Positions 28,179 to 37,990 of a stretch of 64,000 bases of DNA are shown here, one piece after another. Every line of letters begins with the position of its first letter. Position 1 is the first letter of the stretch. The translations under genes and the position numbers were made by a program. The stretch lies in the NCBI GenBank assembly GCA_947503715.1, contig CANNER010000002.1, positions 434,001-498,000 of the forward strand, read 5' to 3'. Under the pieces are notes generated by a model. It was not told the DNA's origin and searched no databases. It was given only the letters and a program-made list of their open reading frames with translations. The DNA is from an uncultured Caulobacterales bacterium (GTDB taxonomy: Bacteria; Pseudomonadota; Alphaproteobacteria; Caulobacterales; Maricaulaceae).

Positions 28179-28363
28179 CTATCTCTCCTCTTTCGCGTGT
28201 TGAGCCCAAAATAGCAGAGTTTGATGGTACGGGCGAGTCGGTTGAAAGGAGATGTGATTTTGCCTGATAAAAGGCTTGATACCTCAACACATTTGAGTCT
28301 ATACGGCGCGCCTACCGAGAGGCGGGCTGGCCAAGCCGCACGCCTTCTACGCAAATCTAATGA

Positions 28364-28438
28364 GCGGGCGTAGCTCAGTGGTAGAGCATCACCTTGCCAA
28401 GGTGAGGGTCGAGGGTTCGAATCTCTTCGCCCGCTCCA
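28364..28438 (+). tRNA. tRNA-Gly (GCC anticodon)
   Basis: A complete cloverleaf. Acceptor arms are GCGGGCG (28364-28370) and CGCCCGC (28428-28434). The D arm is AGCTCAGTGGTAGAGC, the anticodon stem-loop centres on GCC (28396-28398), and the T arm contains GGTTCGAATC. The discriminator is T and the CCA end is encoded. It marks the left edge of an accessory region; no repeat of its 3' end was found downstream. Confidence 0.97.
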
Positions 28439-28699
28439 GATTTTTCATATAATTTTCAAAAATTTTCCATGATCTAAAACGGATCGGATAATTGCAGAGC
28501 GTAAAAGATGGTAGCTTAAGTTTACACGATTTAAATTTCATGGATAAATTTAAGGCGATATTTTTTCAAATCCGAAAAATCTGATTGCGTACTCAACTTT
28601 GAGGTGGGTGCGTCATTTTACCATTTTGACGACAAATTGAGAGTTTGGAAGTCAGATTCTGAGTTTGGAATATTGTTTCCATGCGAGGAGAGGGCTGCC

Positions 28700-30328
28700 A
28701 TGATATTTCGATCCGAGGGTTTACGTGTCTTGAAATTTATCGCCTTTGTGACGGCCTGTTTATTGGCGTGTGTCGGTTTCGCATCGGCCCAATCCGGTAT
28801 TGGTGATGAAGGTGCCGTTTTTCCGGATCTTGGCGATATTCAAAAACGGTATAATACGCAGGAACTCTCCGCGCTGACAAATGACCTCGCAGGGGATCAT
28901 ATTGACATAGATACGGGCGCTCTCAGTTTTACGGTGACGGATGTTTCCCTGCCCGGAAATGATAGCCTCGCGGTTGAGTTTACGCGGACGCTTTCACGGG
29001 ATCGCTCCGGTCAAAAATGGGGCGATTGGACTATTGGCGTGCCGTCTATTTCTCGGAATTATGTTGAGGAGAACCGAGCTAACCTTGATCGCTGTACGGG
29101 AAACCTCACGCCGGGCTCATTCGAATGGTCAGCTCATACTGACACGGACGCCAATGGTGATGAAGCTTGGACGGGCACGCGTTGGACCGCGCATGACGCG
29201 CGCGGGAATATCGCGCATTACGGCAACCTCCATCTGGTGCATGACCAGACGAACCAGCCCATCGGGATGTTCGGACGCGGCACGGGGAGTAACGGCTCGA
29301 CCTGGACGAACTTCGGGCAGCAGGCCCACCTCTATGACACGAATAAGCGGCGCGTGAAGACGGTCCAGCGTAATCATCAGGGGACGGTGCTGGACGTTAA
29401 TTATAATATCTTCGACGCCGCAGGCACGCTCGTGCAGGTCTATAATGCGACGAAAGGCGAGCGCACGGATTACGTGGACGGCCCGAACGGCGCCCTCGCA
29501 AGGATCAAGCGAAAGCAGGGCACGGACACGGTAACCTTCATCCACGCCGACCATCTCGGCACCGCACGGTCGGGCACGGCCTGGGGCGGGCAGGAGCTCT
29601 GGGAAGACTATCACACCCCGTTCGGCGAAAGCCTCATCCACCCCGACGCGACGGATGACCAAGGCGATTATACGGGACATATCCGCGACCGCAAAACGGG
29701 CCTGACCTACATGCAGGCGCGATATCAGGACCCGCTGATCGGGCGGTTCTTGAGCATTGACCCCGTCACGTTCTTGGATACGGGAAATCCTGCGATGTTC
29801 AATCGCTATGCTTACTGCTATAGTGACCCTGTTAATTGCACAGACCCAGATGGAGAGTTTGGGGTTATAGGATTTGCGATTGGTGCCGCCATAGGCGGAG
29901 GCTTAGAAGCATTTAGTCAAATAAGGGAACATGGAAAAATAGTTGATGCGGGTGCATTAGGAAAGGAAGCGCTTGTTAATGGTGCTCTTGGCGCTGTTGG
30001 TGGACCTGCTGCAGGTTTAGCAAAAGGTGCACTGACTGGGACACTTAAGTTAGGCGTGCCCGGTGTCAAAGCTTTGCAAGTCTCTGCAAAACTCAACACA
30101 GCTGAACGAGTGGTTGTTGGTGCAAATGCCGTTGCGCTTGGTGCGTCAGCAGGGGTCGCCGCTGAAGGTGTTCAAGCAGGTAAGGAAAACCGTTCCCCCG
30201 ATAATAGCCAAGGAGCACTTGAAGGTGTCGCAAAATCCATAGTTCCGGGAGGTAACAAAATTGTCGAGGAGATTACTGAGGCTGTTAAAGAGCCTCCTCC
30301 ACCTCCAGAAGATGAGATGCGAAACTAA
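28700..30328 (+). CDS. Shortened RHS-repeat protein with variable C-terminus
   Basis: 542 residues: a signal peptide (about 1-31, ending FASAQ), a short N-terminal beta region, a few YD-like repeats, and the RHS core (about 300-385) with DYTGHIRDRKTGLTYMQARY, GRFLSIDP and the hinge CTDPDG. RHS proteins usually exceed 1000 residues, so the central repeats are largely lost. After the hinge (from about 29,850) composition shifts to lower GC and the protein becomes Gly/Ala-rich with a helix IGFAIGAAIGGG, as in polymorphic toxins. No toxin fold is recognised. I chose the ATG at 28700 behind GAGGAGAGGG. Confidence 0.83.
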   Translation: MIFRSEGLRVLKFIAFVTACLLACVGFASAQSGIGDEGAVFPDLGDIQKRYNTQELSALTNDLAGDHIDIDTGALSFTVTDVSLPGNDSLAVEFTRTLSRDRSGQKWGDWTIGVPSISRNYVEENRANLDRCTGNLTPGSFEWSAHTDTDANGDEAWTGTRWTAHDARGNIAHYGNLHLVHDQTNQPIGMFGRGTGSNGSTWTNFGQQAHLYDTNKRRVKTVQRNHQGTVLDVNYNIFDAAGTLVQVYNATKGERTDYVDGPNGALARIKRKQGTDTVTFIHADHLGTARSGTAWGGQELWEDYHTPFGESLIHPDATDDQGDYTGHIRDRKTGLTYMQARYQDPLIGRFLSIDPVTFLDTGNPAMFNRYAYCYSDPVNCTDPDGEFGVIGFAIGAAIGGGLEAFSQIREHGKIVDAGALGKEALVNGALGAVGGPAAGLAKGALTGTLKLGVPGVKALQVSAKLNTAERVVVGANAVALGASAGVAAEGVQAGKENRSPDNSQGALEGVAKSIVPGGNKIVEEITEAVKEPPPPPEDEMRN

Positions 30329-30627
30329 TGGCCGTTAATGACAAAATGAAAAGCAACGGGAACAGTATTTTTTCTTCACTATTACGGAGTTTTAAATTTC
30401 ACGTTGCTTTGAGTGCTTTCATATTAACCGATGTTACTATGATAATAGTTCCGATTATATTTTTTACTGTGAGAGAATATTTCGTAATTTTATCACTTTC
30501 GTTCTTCTTTGTTGCATACGCCTTTAACCTGCTAATGTTTTATAGAAGGGTTAGGATTCAACCCGATGAGATAGCATGGCTCACAGATGCTTCGTTTACG
30601 GAGTTGTTTAAGTATTTTCGAGATTGA
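30328..30627 (+). CDS. Small membrane protein, possible immunity partner
   Basis: 99 residues with two strong hydrophobic helices (about 25-48 and 52-70) and charged ends. Its ATG overlaps the RHS stop (TAATG), so the two are coupled. It shares the low GC of the RHS tail and differs from the rest of the window. In polymorphic toxin loci a gene in this place usually encodes immunity; that is inference, since no toxin domain was recognised. Not similar to anything I know. Confidence 0.65.
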   Translation: MAVNDKMKSNGNSIFSSLLRSFKFHVALSAFILTDVTMIIVPIIFFTVREYFVILSLSFFFVAYAFNLLMFYRRVRIQPDEIAWLTDASFTELFKYFRD

Positions 30628-30676
30628 AGCCATAATAGTTGTAGAGCGAGATTGAAGCCATAATAGTTGTAGAGCA
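30621..30676. repeat. 28-bp tandem duplication
   Basis: Two adjacent 28-base units (30621-30648 and 30649-30676) identical except for the last base; the unit begins AGATTGAAGCCATAATAG. The first unit includes the stop codon of the small membrane gene, so the duplication does not change the protein. It looks like a recent slip or a recombination scar. Confidence 0.9.
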
Positions 30677-31116
30677 AGATAAAGCGAAGCGGCCATTGTG
30701 GCCCACTTCGACGCTAAAGCTCTGTTTTTGCGACTAATTTACTGGGCCAAAGTGACACCACTTTTACATCACCTTGGGCCAGAAGTGACCCTGTCCCAGA
30801 ACCCTTAAATTTACTCCCTCTTTCCATCAAAGACTCTGCGGCCATAATCTGCTATGTTGTCCGCATGGCGCAGGATGATGAGTTTTTTATTGATGGCCGA
30901 ACGTCGAAGCGTTCAGGGTCGCAAGCCTCGCCAAAAACGCACACATCCAAGAGCAGTGCCGCCTCTCAACCGATAGTCAAATTAGGTAATCTCTCTTGTG
31001 GGAGCATGAGCTTCATGACGCGTCTGGTGAAGGATATGGTGATTACCAAGCGATAAACATAATCCCCACCTTCACCCCCACGCAAACCCAATACTCACGC
31101 GCTTTCCAACAATCGC

Positions 31117-31469
31117 ATCCCCACTTATCCGGCCTGTGCTATATCTAAACTCGTTCTTTCGGACATGGGACAGGCAAGAGATCGTTGGCTTTCTGGTATC
31201 GAAGGACGGTGTGCTTAGACACATCTGGTAACGCGGATGTTGAGGGGCCCAGCCGCGAGCGCCTGACTCTCTGGAACGGGAGCAGTCAAGTAAGGCCGCC
31301 GTTGGAGACACACCGCCGCGTGGTCGTGCAATTGGCTTTCGCCAAATGCACAAGCATATTCGCGTAAAACAAAAACTAACTTTGGTATCCATCGCGGGTA
31401 TCACCACGCGGGCTGTCCCACCATTAACGGGAAATCTGCTCTCGCCGTTCCCACCGATGGGCGGTCGCA
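31117..31469 (-). ncRNA. Candidate large structured RNA, copy B of the repeated element
   Basis: A 353-base stretch that, read on the minus strand, carries the same ordered blocks as 15446-15902: TGCGACCGCCCATC (31469 leftward), CCGCGTGG (31404-31411), CCGCGATGGA (31388-31397), GTTTTACGCG (31361-31370), CCACGCGGC (31315-31323), ACCGTCCTTC (31201-31210), GAAAGAACGA (31151-31160) and ATAAGTGGGGAT (31117-31128). The peripheral domain is only 37 bases: a clean hairpin TTGGC-GAAA-GCCAA on a GTGCA/TGCAC stem. A CGGTGTG/CACACCG pairing joins middle and 3' parts. It lies upstream of and antisense to the TonB receptor gene. Confidence 0.55.
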
Positions 31470-31571
31470 CCTTCCCGCATGGTTATTTGAGAACGTCCTA
31501 TCCCCAAATTTCCCTGTCAGTCTAGTCGATATGTTTTTCCTTAAACGACTGCGTTTGGCCAAGTTCACAAC

Positions 31572-31590
31572 AAATTGGTCCTACCAATTT
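31572..31590. promoter_or_regulatory. FadR/GntR-type palindrome upstream of the TonB receptor
   Basis: AAATTGGTCCTACCAATTT is an 8-bp inverted repeat with a 3-base spacer. It fits the TNGTNNNACNA pattern of FadR-subfamily GntR regulators. A further half-site TTGGTCG follows at about 31598. It lies about 100 bases before the receptor start; no regulator gene is nearby. Confidence 0.5.
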
Positions 31591-31688
31591 AGCTATATTG
31601 GTCGAAAACATAGGTTAACGTGTTGCGTGGTTTTTGTTCTGGCGTGTCAAATAACAATAAGTTTAACATTAATGGGGGAGAGCACTCG

Positions 31689-34600
31689 ATGAGTTGCCTA
31701 ATCACACACCATAAAACCACGTCTCGTTTTCGCGGGCTAATCAAACGCGGCCTAACGGTCTCGACGTCGGCGCTCGCGGTTGGATTGATGGCGCAACCGG
31801 CTATGGCGCAAACGTCAGAGGATGAGGATGTCATGGTCGTGACCGGTTCTCGTCAGGTGATTCAGGACGCCATCGCGTTGAAGCGAAACAGTACGCAAAT
31901 CGTCGATGGTCTATCGGCGGACGAAATTGGTGATCTTCCCGCGCTCTCCATTGGTGAGGCGCTTGAAAATATTACGGGCGTTGCTTCGCATCGTGAAAAT
32001 GGCGGTGCCACTGAGGTCTCCATTCGCGGTCTTGGTCCGTATCTTTCCTCGACGGTTGTAAATGGTCGTGCGGCGACAAACGGCTCGGGTGACCGGTCCG
32101 TGAATTTTTCTCAGTTTCCATCAGAGCTCGTCAATAAGCTTGCCGTGTTCAAAACATAGGATGCGAGTCAAATTGAGGGCGGCGTGGCCGGACAAATTCA
32201 GCTCGAAACGCTGAAGCCGCTGGAATATGGCAAGCGCCGTCTCCAATTCGATCTAAAGGGTAATGTGAACCCGGATCAGCTCGATCAGGATGATACGGAA
32301 GCCGGTGATTTGGGCTATCGTTTTACGGGCAGCTATGTGGACCAGTTTGAGCTGGGTACAGGCGATATCGGGTTCTCCATCGGTGTGCAGCGCAGTGATA
32401 TTTCACAGCCGGAAGCCGAGAGCCGTCAGACCGGACCGACGAGTAATTCCCGACCGGCCTGTTTGATCACGAATGGCAATGGGCGATATATTGAACCAAC
32501 AACGCTTGGAACAGTCACGGGGTTCTCGAATAACCCGGAAACAAGACGCCGCGGCGATGACGATTGTGATGATCTTAACCTAGAAGGGTTTGACCTTGAT
32601 GATCTGAGTGGCAGTGCCAGTCCAACGCCAGAAGAATTAGAAGCTTTCGGCCGTGGTTCTTTTGTTGAAGGTGTAGATACAGGTCTTATTAACGGTGTCG
32701 CGCCGGATGCGGGTGTGCCATTCGTGTTTGCTCCCTCCCAGCGCCATTTCCGTCAGAATGATACACGTGATGAACGGGATGCAGTCTTCGGTGCGATTGA
32801 GTGGTCGCCTAATGACCGTTGGAACATTAATTTGGACGCGCAATATTCTGAGCGAACTCAAACTGAGCAGCGCAACGACCTGACATTTAATGGGGGACGT
32901 CGGAATGATACATCCCTCAATATTGGACCGGGCGGAACCACAACAACACTGGATTCGCTCGTGGCAACGCCAAGCGGCGCGGTCTTACGGTCCATCACAG
33001 ATAATTCGATTGAGATTCAGGGCGGTGATTTTGAACGTCGTGAAACTTATACGGGTGCGGGCGCGAACATCGTTTATGATGTGACAAACCGCCTGACTGT
33101 GTCGGCTGATTACGGCTATTCCAATACAAACCGGATTGAAAATAATCGGGAATTCAGACTGCAATCCGATATTTCGCCGGTCATCGAATTTGATCGTCGT
33201 GGCAATAATGTCCCGTCTTACACGCTCTATGACGAAGTGTTCGATGTGAATGATTATGATAACTATGTGGACCGCCTCCGCATTCGGATCGATAATGACC
33301 TTGAACGCGACAACACGATCCACTCCGGACGCTTTGACGTGGCGTATGACCTTGGTGACGGCTTCTTCACAGGGCTGGAAGCCGGTGTGCGTTGGGCGCA
33401 GCAGGATTATCTGGATTTCCCTGGAGGAGCAGAATCCAGCAACCCTCTGGACATTACGAATGGACGATTCTCGTTCGAGATTGAAAATGATGGCGAGCTG
33501 ACGGTTAATAATCGCGAAGTGATTGATGATAATGACGAAGATGAGGATGATCCCCTCTTCGCCCAGTCTCAACTGCTACAGTCCAATATTGTCAACATTA
33601 TTGGGTCTACACGCGATGCCTGCCGGACAGAATTCCCGGAAGGTAGTTCATTCCTGAGCAGTCAACGCAATGGTGACCTCGTCACAAATATCGACGATGA
33701 CGGTACAATAATCAGCTCAACAAATACTTGGGCGACATTGGACGCGGGCTGTGTGGCTGAAACATCGGTCAATTCCTTAAATGACATCTTGAGTGATATT
33801 AACGCCTATCTCACAAACCCTGATGCTGAAGAGGCAAGCTTCTCTTCTGCGCTCAATGCTTTTTCCAGTGATATTCCGGGCCTCAATCGGGAGAACACGC
33901 GGACAATTGATGTTCAGGAAACGACGCAGGCTATCTACCTGATGACGACTTATGACGGCTCTATTAATGGGTCTTTGCCGATTTCCGGTAATCTTGGTCT
34001 TCGCGTGGTTCAAACAGATGTAGAAGCCACGGGCTTCCGTCGTCAATTAATTGTCAATGATGATGATGGTGAATTGTCCCTGTCTTTCGGGGATTTGGAA
34101 ACAATCCGGGCCGAAAATGATTATACTCGTTTCCTGCCAAGTGCGACACTGATCGCAGAGGTCGCACCGGATAAAATTGTGCGTCTCGGTGCATTCCGGG
34201 CAATGTCGCGGGCGGACCCCGCGGATATGGGCTTCGGTCGTCAGTTCTCGAGCAATACAGGTGATGATGAAAATCCGATCACAACGCTTGAGCAATTAAT
34301 TGACGAAGTTGATGCCGATGGTAACCCGGAACTCGATCCTCTCATGTCGTGGAACTATGATGCCAGCTTTGAATGGTATCCGAATGAGGATTCAATTCTG
34401 GCGGTTGGTGCTTATTATAAAGCCTTCCAGGGTGGGTTTGAAAATGTTCGTCAAAATGAAACATTTGTTATTAATGGTACGGACATCACACGTCCCGTTT
34501 CTGTTCAGCAGACAAGCGATGATCAGAGCAGCCTGTTTGGTATAGAGCTGACCGCAACGCATCGCTTCAGCTATTTGCCCGGTATCCTCAGCGGTTTGGG

Positions 34601-35051
34601 AGCGAAACTGAGCTATAACTATGTGCAATCGGATTTCGAGTTTGAGGACAGCCGTTACGGCGATGCCTTCACACGGAATTTGGATGGGTCTGTGACGCAA
34701 ACAAATCAGGGGATCATCGCCCCTGCCGGATTGCCGGGACTGTCCGAGAATACATTATCAACTCAGGTCTATTACCAGATTGGTGATTTCGATATGCAGG
34801 TAAATTACAAATATCGTGACGAGTATTTTCAACCTTTTATTTCTGATGGAACGCGCCTGCGCTATGTTGGCGACATCGGTGTATGGGAAGCGCGCGCCTC
34901 TTATGACGTGACGGATAATTTCCGTCTTTCCGTTGAAGCCATTAACCTCTTTAGCGCACCAAAAGAACAATTCGCTTTTGTTCGCGATGATCTTTATGAG
35001 GTCAATGATTACGGTCCACGAGTCTTCTTCGGGCTACGCGGCCGGTTTTAG
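31689..35051 (+). pseudogene. TonB-dependent receptor interrupted by one in-frame TAG
   Basis: An outer-membrane receptor of about 1120 codons. It has a signal peptide (ending AQPAMAQ), TonB-box/plug (EDVMVVTGSRQVIQDAI, ALENITGVASHRENGGATEV, SIRGLGP), a long beta-barrel and the terminal FFGLRGRF. The same frame continues across a single TAG at 32157-32159, between FKT and DASQIEGGVAGQ, where relatives have Gln, so one CAG-to-TAG change explains it. Everything after it is intact. It may be a young pseudogene, or be read through; restart within the plug would not give a working receptor. Start is the ATG behind GGGGGAG. Confidence 0.88.
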
Positions 35052-35184
35052 TCTACCAAATTTCAGAGCGGCTGAAATATGACAGCCGCTCTGCAAATCT
35101 ATGAAATTTGTAAAATACTACCTATAATTAATTTCTCATAACAAAATTATTGTCCAACGGCTCCAATAATTACAGGAGACCTGC

Positions 35185-36387
35185 ATGACCCCCACACTTT
35201 TAAAAGCTACATTGATTACGATTCTTCTCTCTGGGACGGCGAGTTTGGCGCAGGTCCAGACTTATGACGGTAACGGACAGAATAAAGCGTTTCCGGGAAC
35301 CCTCACGGATGAGGCCAACTATTTCGGATTTGGTCGTTATGACCAGATTAATTATCCGGGCACGGTCGCAAATTACGGGTTTGAGCGTCAGACAAACGGT
35401 CAGATTCACGCGAAAAAGCATAATGGCGGGTATAATATTTTGGATAATATCTAGGGCGCTTGGTTCATAAAACAGACTCGGTTTTATGACTTCAGTGAAA
35501 TCTTTACCTCTATCGGGACCGATACCGGCATTACAGTTTATAACGGTACAAGCGGGCGCGACACTTATTCCGGTTTCACGACGGGCGAATATAATTATCT
35601 CGGGCGTGCAGATTTTGACTAAATTGATTCCGAGTGTTCATCCGGAGACGACACCGTTGAGGAACAATCTCATGGCAGATGAATGTGACGAAAAATAACG
35701 GAGATACTTATTATCTTGAATCCATTGAGGGCGCCTATTTCGTTTTGGAAGGCCAATTCTATCTCGTCGTACACTCGTAACCGGCGGCGGTGCTCTTTGC
35801 AAATCGTATTCAGTCCCTAACCGGGTTCTCCACGCATGCTATACGGGTTCTCCGTGCATGCTATAAATGTTGCAACAGGCAGATCACATAGCAATAATGT
35901 ACCTGATGGAAATGACCCGCTCTTCTGGTGGGACGCGAGCAATAATCAGCCTACTCAAATCTTGATTAACGCCGTTGCGGATATTCAAACCGAACTCGCG
36001 CCGAGCCAGGATCTGGACGGTCTCATTTGGGCGCAAGGCGAGTCGGACGCTGTTTCCATATATTATAGCAGTGCAGGTATTACGGAAACAATTCGATCGG
36101 AATTTGCGGCTGCTACCGTCAATATCTTCCAATATTTACGAAATGCATTCTGCGCGGATTTACCGATTTATGTTCAGCAATTAAATGATTTCGATATCCC
36201 GAACGGCGCGACATTCCCGCAACGTGGCGAACAGGACATTATCATCGCCGACCAGCGGGACACACATCTCGGTGCTGTAACACTTGGGGCAACGCAACGC
36301 GATCCCTCACATTTTGATACCGTTGCGCAGAACAATATTGCTGAGCAATTGGCGGATAAAGTTGTTGAGATTGACTCCGCCCCGTAA
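35185..36387 (+). pseudogene. Decayed SASA/sialate-O-acetylesterase-type carbohydrate esterase
   Basis: Remains of a secreted SGNH esterase. It has signal peptide LLKATLITILLSGTASLAQ, a middle region GTDTGITVYNGTSG and a C-terminal catalytic part with LIWAQGESDA and DPSHFD. Lesions, in order: TAG at 35452; TAA at 35620; a one-base frameshift near 35675; TAA at 35778; and a 22-bp tandem duplication (35823-35866) that shifts the frame. Removing the duplicate joins LFANRIQSLTG to FSVHAINVATG. It lies 130 bases after the broken receptor, suggesting a lost glycan-use pair. Confidence 0.82.
35823..35866. repeat. 22-bp tandem duplication inside the esterase pseudogene
   Basis: Two adjacent 22-base units (35823-35844, 35845-35866) starting GGGTTCTCC and ending near GCATGCTATA, with three differences. 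Deleting one unit restores the reading frame of the esterase, so it is a frame-breaking lesion. Confidence 0.88.
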
Positions 36388-36462
36388 GGCTTTTCCATAT
36401 TCCTTAAAAGGTTCTCGCATATAATATGTGGGAGTTTTTTATGTTCTGATTGGACCAAAACC

Positions 36463-37473
36463 TTATCTTGAGACTGAGGTCGCCGATTTTAAACGGGCCA
36501 CATCATAGGCTGGTTTAACGGTCTTCTTCTTTCGCCCAAGCAATTTTTGGACCTGTTTTTCGACAACTAGGTGAAACAAGCTTCCCGCCAAGGCCGTCCC
36601 GGCCAAGCAGGCTATTGCCAAGAATAGGGGAGAAAGTTCCGGCACCGTTTTTTCTGCAATTTTATAAAAAACCGGAATAGTGAAAACCTGAATAAGATAA
36701 ATGCTATAAGACGCATCGCCCAAATGTTCACCCAATCGGAACTTCCACTGCGAAATATTGACGAGGCCTAACACGAGAAGGGCGCTTGGCAGCCCCCAGA
36801 GAACGGGTTGCGGCAGATCAGGCTTTATCCAGATACTGGCCAGTAACAAAGCCGTGCCCGCCAGCGTAAGTAATCCGGCATAAGATTTAGCCCAGGTCAA
36901 CTTTGACAATTTAGCGATAATCATACCAAAGCCGAATTCGAGAATGATCGAATCTTGCCCCGCAAAGACGACCAAACCGGACAGGATGATGAGGGGCAGT
37001 ATAAATTGCACTGTCTTATTCTTGAATAGCAGACACAGTCCGAAGATCAGATAGAACATCATTTCCCATTCTAATGTCCAGCCAACATAAAGGATTGGCA
37101 TATCCAGTGTCGTCCAACGCGTCAGAAACAGGAAGGAGGCGAGGACGGCTTCCACCGCCAAGGGCTCACCGCGGAAATCACCTGTTAATAGGATCGCGAC
37201 GAACCCAACCCCCGTTAGGATCCAGTAAATCGGGACAATCCGGACGGCACGACTGTGCAGAAACGCCACTGGTTTTCGGGGGCGAAGCTCTGCAATGTAA
37301 ACCATGATAAAGCCGGACAAGACGAAGAAAATATCAATCCCGTTCGCACCCCAACCCCGCAAAAATTCCAAGGCGGGAATAGCAAAGCCTTGTTCTCCCC
37401 CAATCTCAATGATGTGGAACAATACAACATTCAGAGCCGCAAAGGCTCGGAGTATCTGTAAATTGCTTAACAC
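36463..37473 (-). CDS. Acyltransferase 3 family membrane protein
   Basis: About 336 residues with ten or so membrane helices, of the family that O-acylates surface polysaccharides or lipids. The N-terminus has LQILRAFAALNVVLFH with the catalytic His, followed by GIDIFFVLSGFIM and the conserved Arg pair RAVRIVPIYW. The likely start is a GTG at 37471-37473 behind AGGAG; a longer frame exists upstream. The gene appears intact although its neighbours are decayed. Confidence 0.88.
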   Translation of the reverse strand: MLSNLQILRAFAALNVVLFHIIEIGGEQGFAIPALEFLRGWGANGIDIFFVLSGFIMVYIAELRPRKPVAFLHSRAVRIVPIYWILTGVGFVAILLTGDFRGEPLAVEAVLASFLFLTRWTTLDMPILYVGWTLEWEMMFYLIFGLCLLFKNKTVQFILPLIILSGLVVFAGQDSIILEFGFGMIIAKLSKLTWAKSYAGLLTLAGTALLLASIWIKPDLPQPVLWGLPSALLVLGLVNISQWKFRLGEHLGDASYSIYLIQVFTIPVFYKIAEKTVPELSPLFLAIACLAGTALAGSLFHLVVEKQVQKLLGRKKKTVKPAYDVARLKSATSVSR

Positions 37474-37630
37474 GCAGACGCACTCCTGTCTCAATATGGA
37501 CAGGGTCGTGCAATTCCCGCACCAAGTGTAAAGAGGGCTCAAAAACGTTCATTCGCGAAAATCGCGACATTATAAAGTGTGTCTAGACTTTATCGACATC
37601 GCCAAGATCATCCCTTAGTGCTTTTCAACT

Positions 37631-37990
37631 ATGACCGTTTATGTCGACACCGCGCGCCACCCGTTTAGGGGTTACATTATGTGCCATATGACGGCGGATA
37701 CACTGTCTGAGCTGCATGATATGGCCGACCGTTTGCAGATGAAACGGGATTGGTTTCAGGAACCGCCAAAGGCTAGTCATCCGCATTATGATATTCCGGA
37801 GGCCCGCCGCGCTAAGGCAATTGCGCTCGGCGCGATCGAAGTCGACAACCGGACGGGACTTCATTTTGCCGCGCGGTTGGGTTTGGAATGGGCTGAGCTG
37901 CAACAAGATGAATGTCGAATATTAAAATATACTCGTACGGTTCAACGGACAGACCGTTATCGTCAGGCTTTTATAGGACGAATAGAATGA
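37631..37990 (+). CDS. DUF4031 family protein
   Basis: 119 residues beginning MTVYVDTARHPF, with the His-containing core YIMCHMTADTLSEL and the motif PPKASHPHYDI typical of DUF4031. The domain's function is unknown. The stop overlaps the CoA-transferase start by four bases (ATGA), so the two are translated together. Confidence 0.87.
   Translation: MTVYVDTARHPFRGYIMCHMTADTLSELHDMADRLQMKRDWFQEPPKASHPHYDIPEARRAKAIALGAIEVDNRTGLHFAARLGLEWAELQQDECRILKYTRTVQRTDRYRQAFIGRIE

Noticed and set aside
27285..28214. 309-codon frame antisense to the deacylase and NTF2-like genes
   Set aside because: Both genes on the other strand have clear families and coupled starts.
30865..31056. 63-codon frame rich in Ser/Lys after the RHS cassette
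   Set aside because: No ribosome site, low complexity and no recognisable family; the stretch 30677-31116 otherwise shows only a partial direct repeat (TGGGCCAAAGTGAC at 30743 and TGGGCCAGAAGTGAC at 30775).
31072..31470. 132-codon open frame on the minus strand over copy B
   Set aside because: Its protein does not align with that from copy A; best read as non-coding.
32157..32159. Pyrrolysine or programmed recoding at the receptor TAG
   Set aside because: No downstream recoding structure or pyl genes seen, and the residue expected is Gln; a simple mutation explains it.
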